From an uncultured delta proteobacterium (lineage in GTDB: Bacteria > Desulfobacterota > WTBG01 > CAIYCZ01): a DNA stretch of 6,376 bases. A model generated the notes under the pieces. That model had not been told where the DNA came from. It saw only the letters and a list, made by a program, of their open reading frames with translations, and made no database searches. The stretch is taken from positions 1 to 6,376 of the forward strand of contig CAIYCZ010000086.1 in the NCBI GenBank assembly GCA_903924805.1, read 5' to 3'. The position numbers and the translations under genes are program-made. Shown in pieces: positions 4,955 to 6,376 of the stretch; the first letter of the stretch is position 1; each line of letters starts with the position of its first letter.

Positions 4955-6373
4955 CTATTGGACTGAGCTTTTTTCTATTGGGGGGACATGAGCAACGGTC
5001 CTCACCGGTGTACTGCTGGATCGCTGATTTTTTTGAAACCGCTCTATGGCGTGCAGCTTCATGAGATAGATAAACGTTTCATGGCACTGGTTGCGCGTGA
5101 GCCACTGGTATTCAAGCCGTTCGTTACGGGTCAGGTCCTTTTTCTCTGAGAGCTGCGCAAGCCGGGCCCGCGGATTGAGCCACCTGACCCCGAAATGCTC
5201 AAGCCCGTAGACGACCCGCTCGGGCCCGCCGTTGTAGGCTGCCGCTGCAGCATACTTCTCATACCCGGACCACATCAGTTTGGGATACGCGTCTATAAGC
5301 TCGGCAGCATAATTATCCAGCAGGCAAATTTCCGCCTTGATGGCGCTCACATGGTCGCCTGTGGCCTTGCGGAAATTTCGCGTGATGCCGGAATCCGGAT
5401 AGTTATTCCATACCGCCGCCATGCCCATGGTGGTAAACTGGGTGAGGCCGCGCGCTCCGGCACAGCTCCCGGTAAAATTATAGGCATCTTTACGGTTGGC
5501 ACCGATGATAACCAGTATCCGCTCGGCCAGGCGCATGAGCTCCTCCTCCTGCCGGTCATTGAGCCGCGTGCTCTCAGAAGCAATTGAGCAAAACCGGCCC
5601 GGGTCCATCTGCTCGGCAAGTATCACGTTGCTATAGTCTTCCCGTGTGAAGAACGGGGCGTGCAGCAGAGACTTTTCAGAAAATACCCGCGATTTTACCT
5701 GCCCGAGTTCCGTGCAGGCGCGCGAAATTTTATCCAGCAGATAGCTTCTTCCTGCCTGCACCAGCTCAGGCTGCAGCAGCGCGCTTGAGTACGGGGTATA
5801 GAGAACGGCGGGCCTTCCCAGAAACTTCTGCCGTTCAGGCTCAAGCGCGTACAGCAGCGCCACTACCGCCGTCCGGGCCGGCTCAAGGATGTTGATCGAG
5901 GAATTAAATCCGTTCCACCATTCCACTTCAAAGCGGATGTCACTTCCCTCAAGAAAGAGCGTCTGCTGTTTTATCCAGCCGGATGCAATTTTTATCTCCC
6001 CGGTTTTGACATTAGCCAGCGCCAGTTTCACTTCACGTTTTTCAGAGCGGTTCCGCGACCAGGGACGGTACGCCACGGTCTCCTTTCCCAGCCGCAAACG
6101 GGCATTTTCAATGACCGGCGCCAGAGGCACTTCACACGGGTAGGGTGCCTTGCTTAAAGGAGGCATGGGCTGAGTGAGGGGCCGGGCGCTCACCTGACAA
6201 TGCCGGGACCGCCCTTTCGTGCAGACACGACTATTTTCCCCGGCACGTTTGGACACTGCGGCTGGTGACTGTGCCCCGGTTCGTGCCAGCACAGGATTAC
6301 TGGTTACGGCGTTATACAAAAAACACAGAAAAAAGCAAAGGATGCTTTTAAAAATTACCGTATTCAATTTCAT
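4955..6373 (-). CDS. Exported protein with C-terminal SLT/lysozyme-like (lytic transglycosylase-type) domain
   Basis: The product is 472 residues. Residues 1-30 form a Sec signal peptide (hydrophobic core around 8-21, likely cleavage after PVLA at 27-30), followed by a Pro/Ser/Arg-rich linker with several Cys (about 31-85). Residues 90-260 form a region I do not recognise. The C-terminal part (about 275-445) has lysozyme-fold signatures: GSCAGARGLTQF at 302-313, matching the S-x-x-GA-x-GL-x-Q motif of SLT transglycosylases, and AAAYNGG at 377-383, matching the AAYNxG motif. Such enzymes cleave peptidoglycan glycan strands in the periplasm. The usual catalytic Glu, about ten residues before the Ser of the first motif, is not seen (Asn293 there; nearest acids Glu284 and Asp296), so activity is uncertain. 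The ATG at 6373 leaves only three bases upstream, so the ribosome binding site is out of view. No partner gene is in the window. Confidence 0.8.
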   Translation of the reverse strand: MKLNTVIFKSILCFFLCFLYNAVTSNPVLARTGAQSPAAVSKRAGENSRVCTKGRSRHCQVSARPLTQPMPPLSKAPYPCEVPLAPVIENARLRLGKETVAYRPWSRNRSEKREVKLALANVKTGEIKIASGWIKQQTLFLEGSDIRFEVEWWNGFNSSINILEPARTAVVALLYALEPERQKFLGRPAVLYTPYSSALLQPELVQAGRSYLLDKISRACTELGQVKSRVFSEKSLLHAPFFTREDYSNVILAEQMDPGRFCSIASESTRLNDRQEEELMRLAERILVIIGANRKDAYNFTGSCAGARGLTQFTTMGMAAVWNNYPDSGITRNFRKATGDHVSAIKAEICLLDNYAAELIDAYPKLMWSGYEKYAAAAAYNGGPERVVYGLEHFGVRWLNPRARLAQLSEKKDLTRNERLEYQWLTRNQCHETFIYLMKLHAIERFQKNQRSSSTPVRTVAHVPPIEKSSVQ

Positions 6374-6376
6374 AAA

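Overview
The window is about 6.4 kb of bacterial chromosome-like sequence of roughly balanced base composition. It is densely coding, with one long minus-strand block, one plus-strand gene and a second minus-strand gene converging on it. Nothing fixes the taxonomy. Signal peptides, an ACS-type MFS permease, a PIN-PhoH protein and an exported lysozyme-fold protein fit many uncultured lineages. The short-period palindromic repeats between genes recall large, repeat-bearing environmental genomes, but this is an impression and not evidence.

Layout, left to right. (1) At 1-60 (minus) are the first 20 codons of a membrane or exported protein, with a strong ribosome binding site; the start resembles YidC, but too little is present to be sure. 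(2) At 61-165 is an intergenic gap with an octamer repeat, a 10-bp inverted repeat and a U-tailed hairpin suited to terminate the permease transcript. (3) At 166-4055 is a minus-strand cluster in transcription order: exported family I.5-type lipase, PIN-PhoH ATPase, ACS-family MFS permease. The spacings are 12 nt and a 1-nt stop/start overlap, and a good sigma70-like promoter lies before the lipase, so this is very probably an operon. (4) At 4056-4238 is a divergent gap holding the lipase promoter and a head-to-head array of degenerate 7-bp repeats that runs up to the start of the next gene. (5) At 4239-4859 (plus) is a multi-pass membrane protein of the DUF457/YdjM-like putative metal-dependent hydrolase type. 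(6) At 4860-4954 is a convergent gap filled by a second head-to-head array of 7-bp repeats with a different unit. (7) At 4955-6373 (minus) is an exported protein with a C-terminal SLT/lysozyme-like domain in which the usual catalytic glutamate is not found at the expected place.

The genes do not form an obvious single pathway. The lipase could release fatty acids or other carboxylates outside the cytoplasm and the ACS permease could import an organic anion, but the placement of an RNA-related PIN-PhoH protein between them is unexplained. The most unusual signal is not a gene: all three intergenic gaps carry a short-period (7 or 8 bp) tandem repeat arranged with an inverted counterpart, each built on a different unit.
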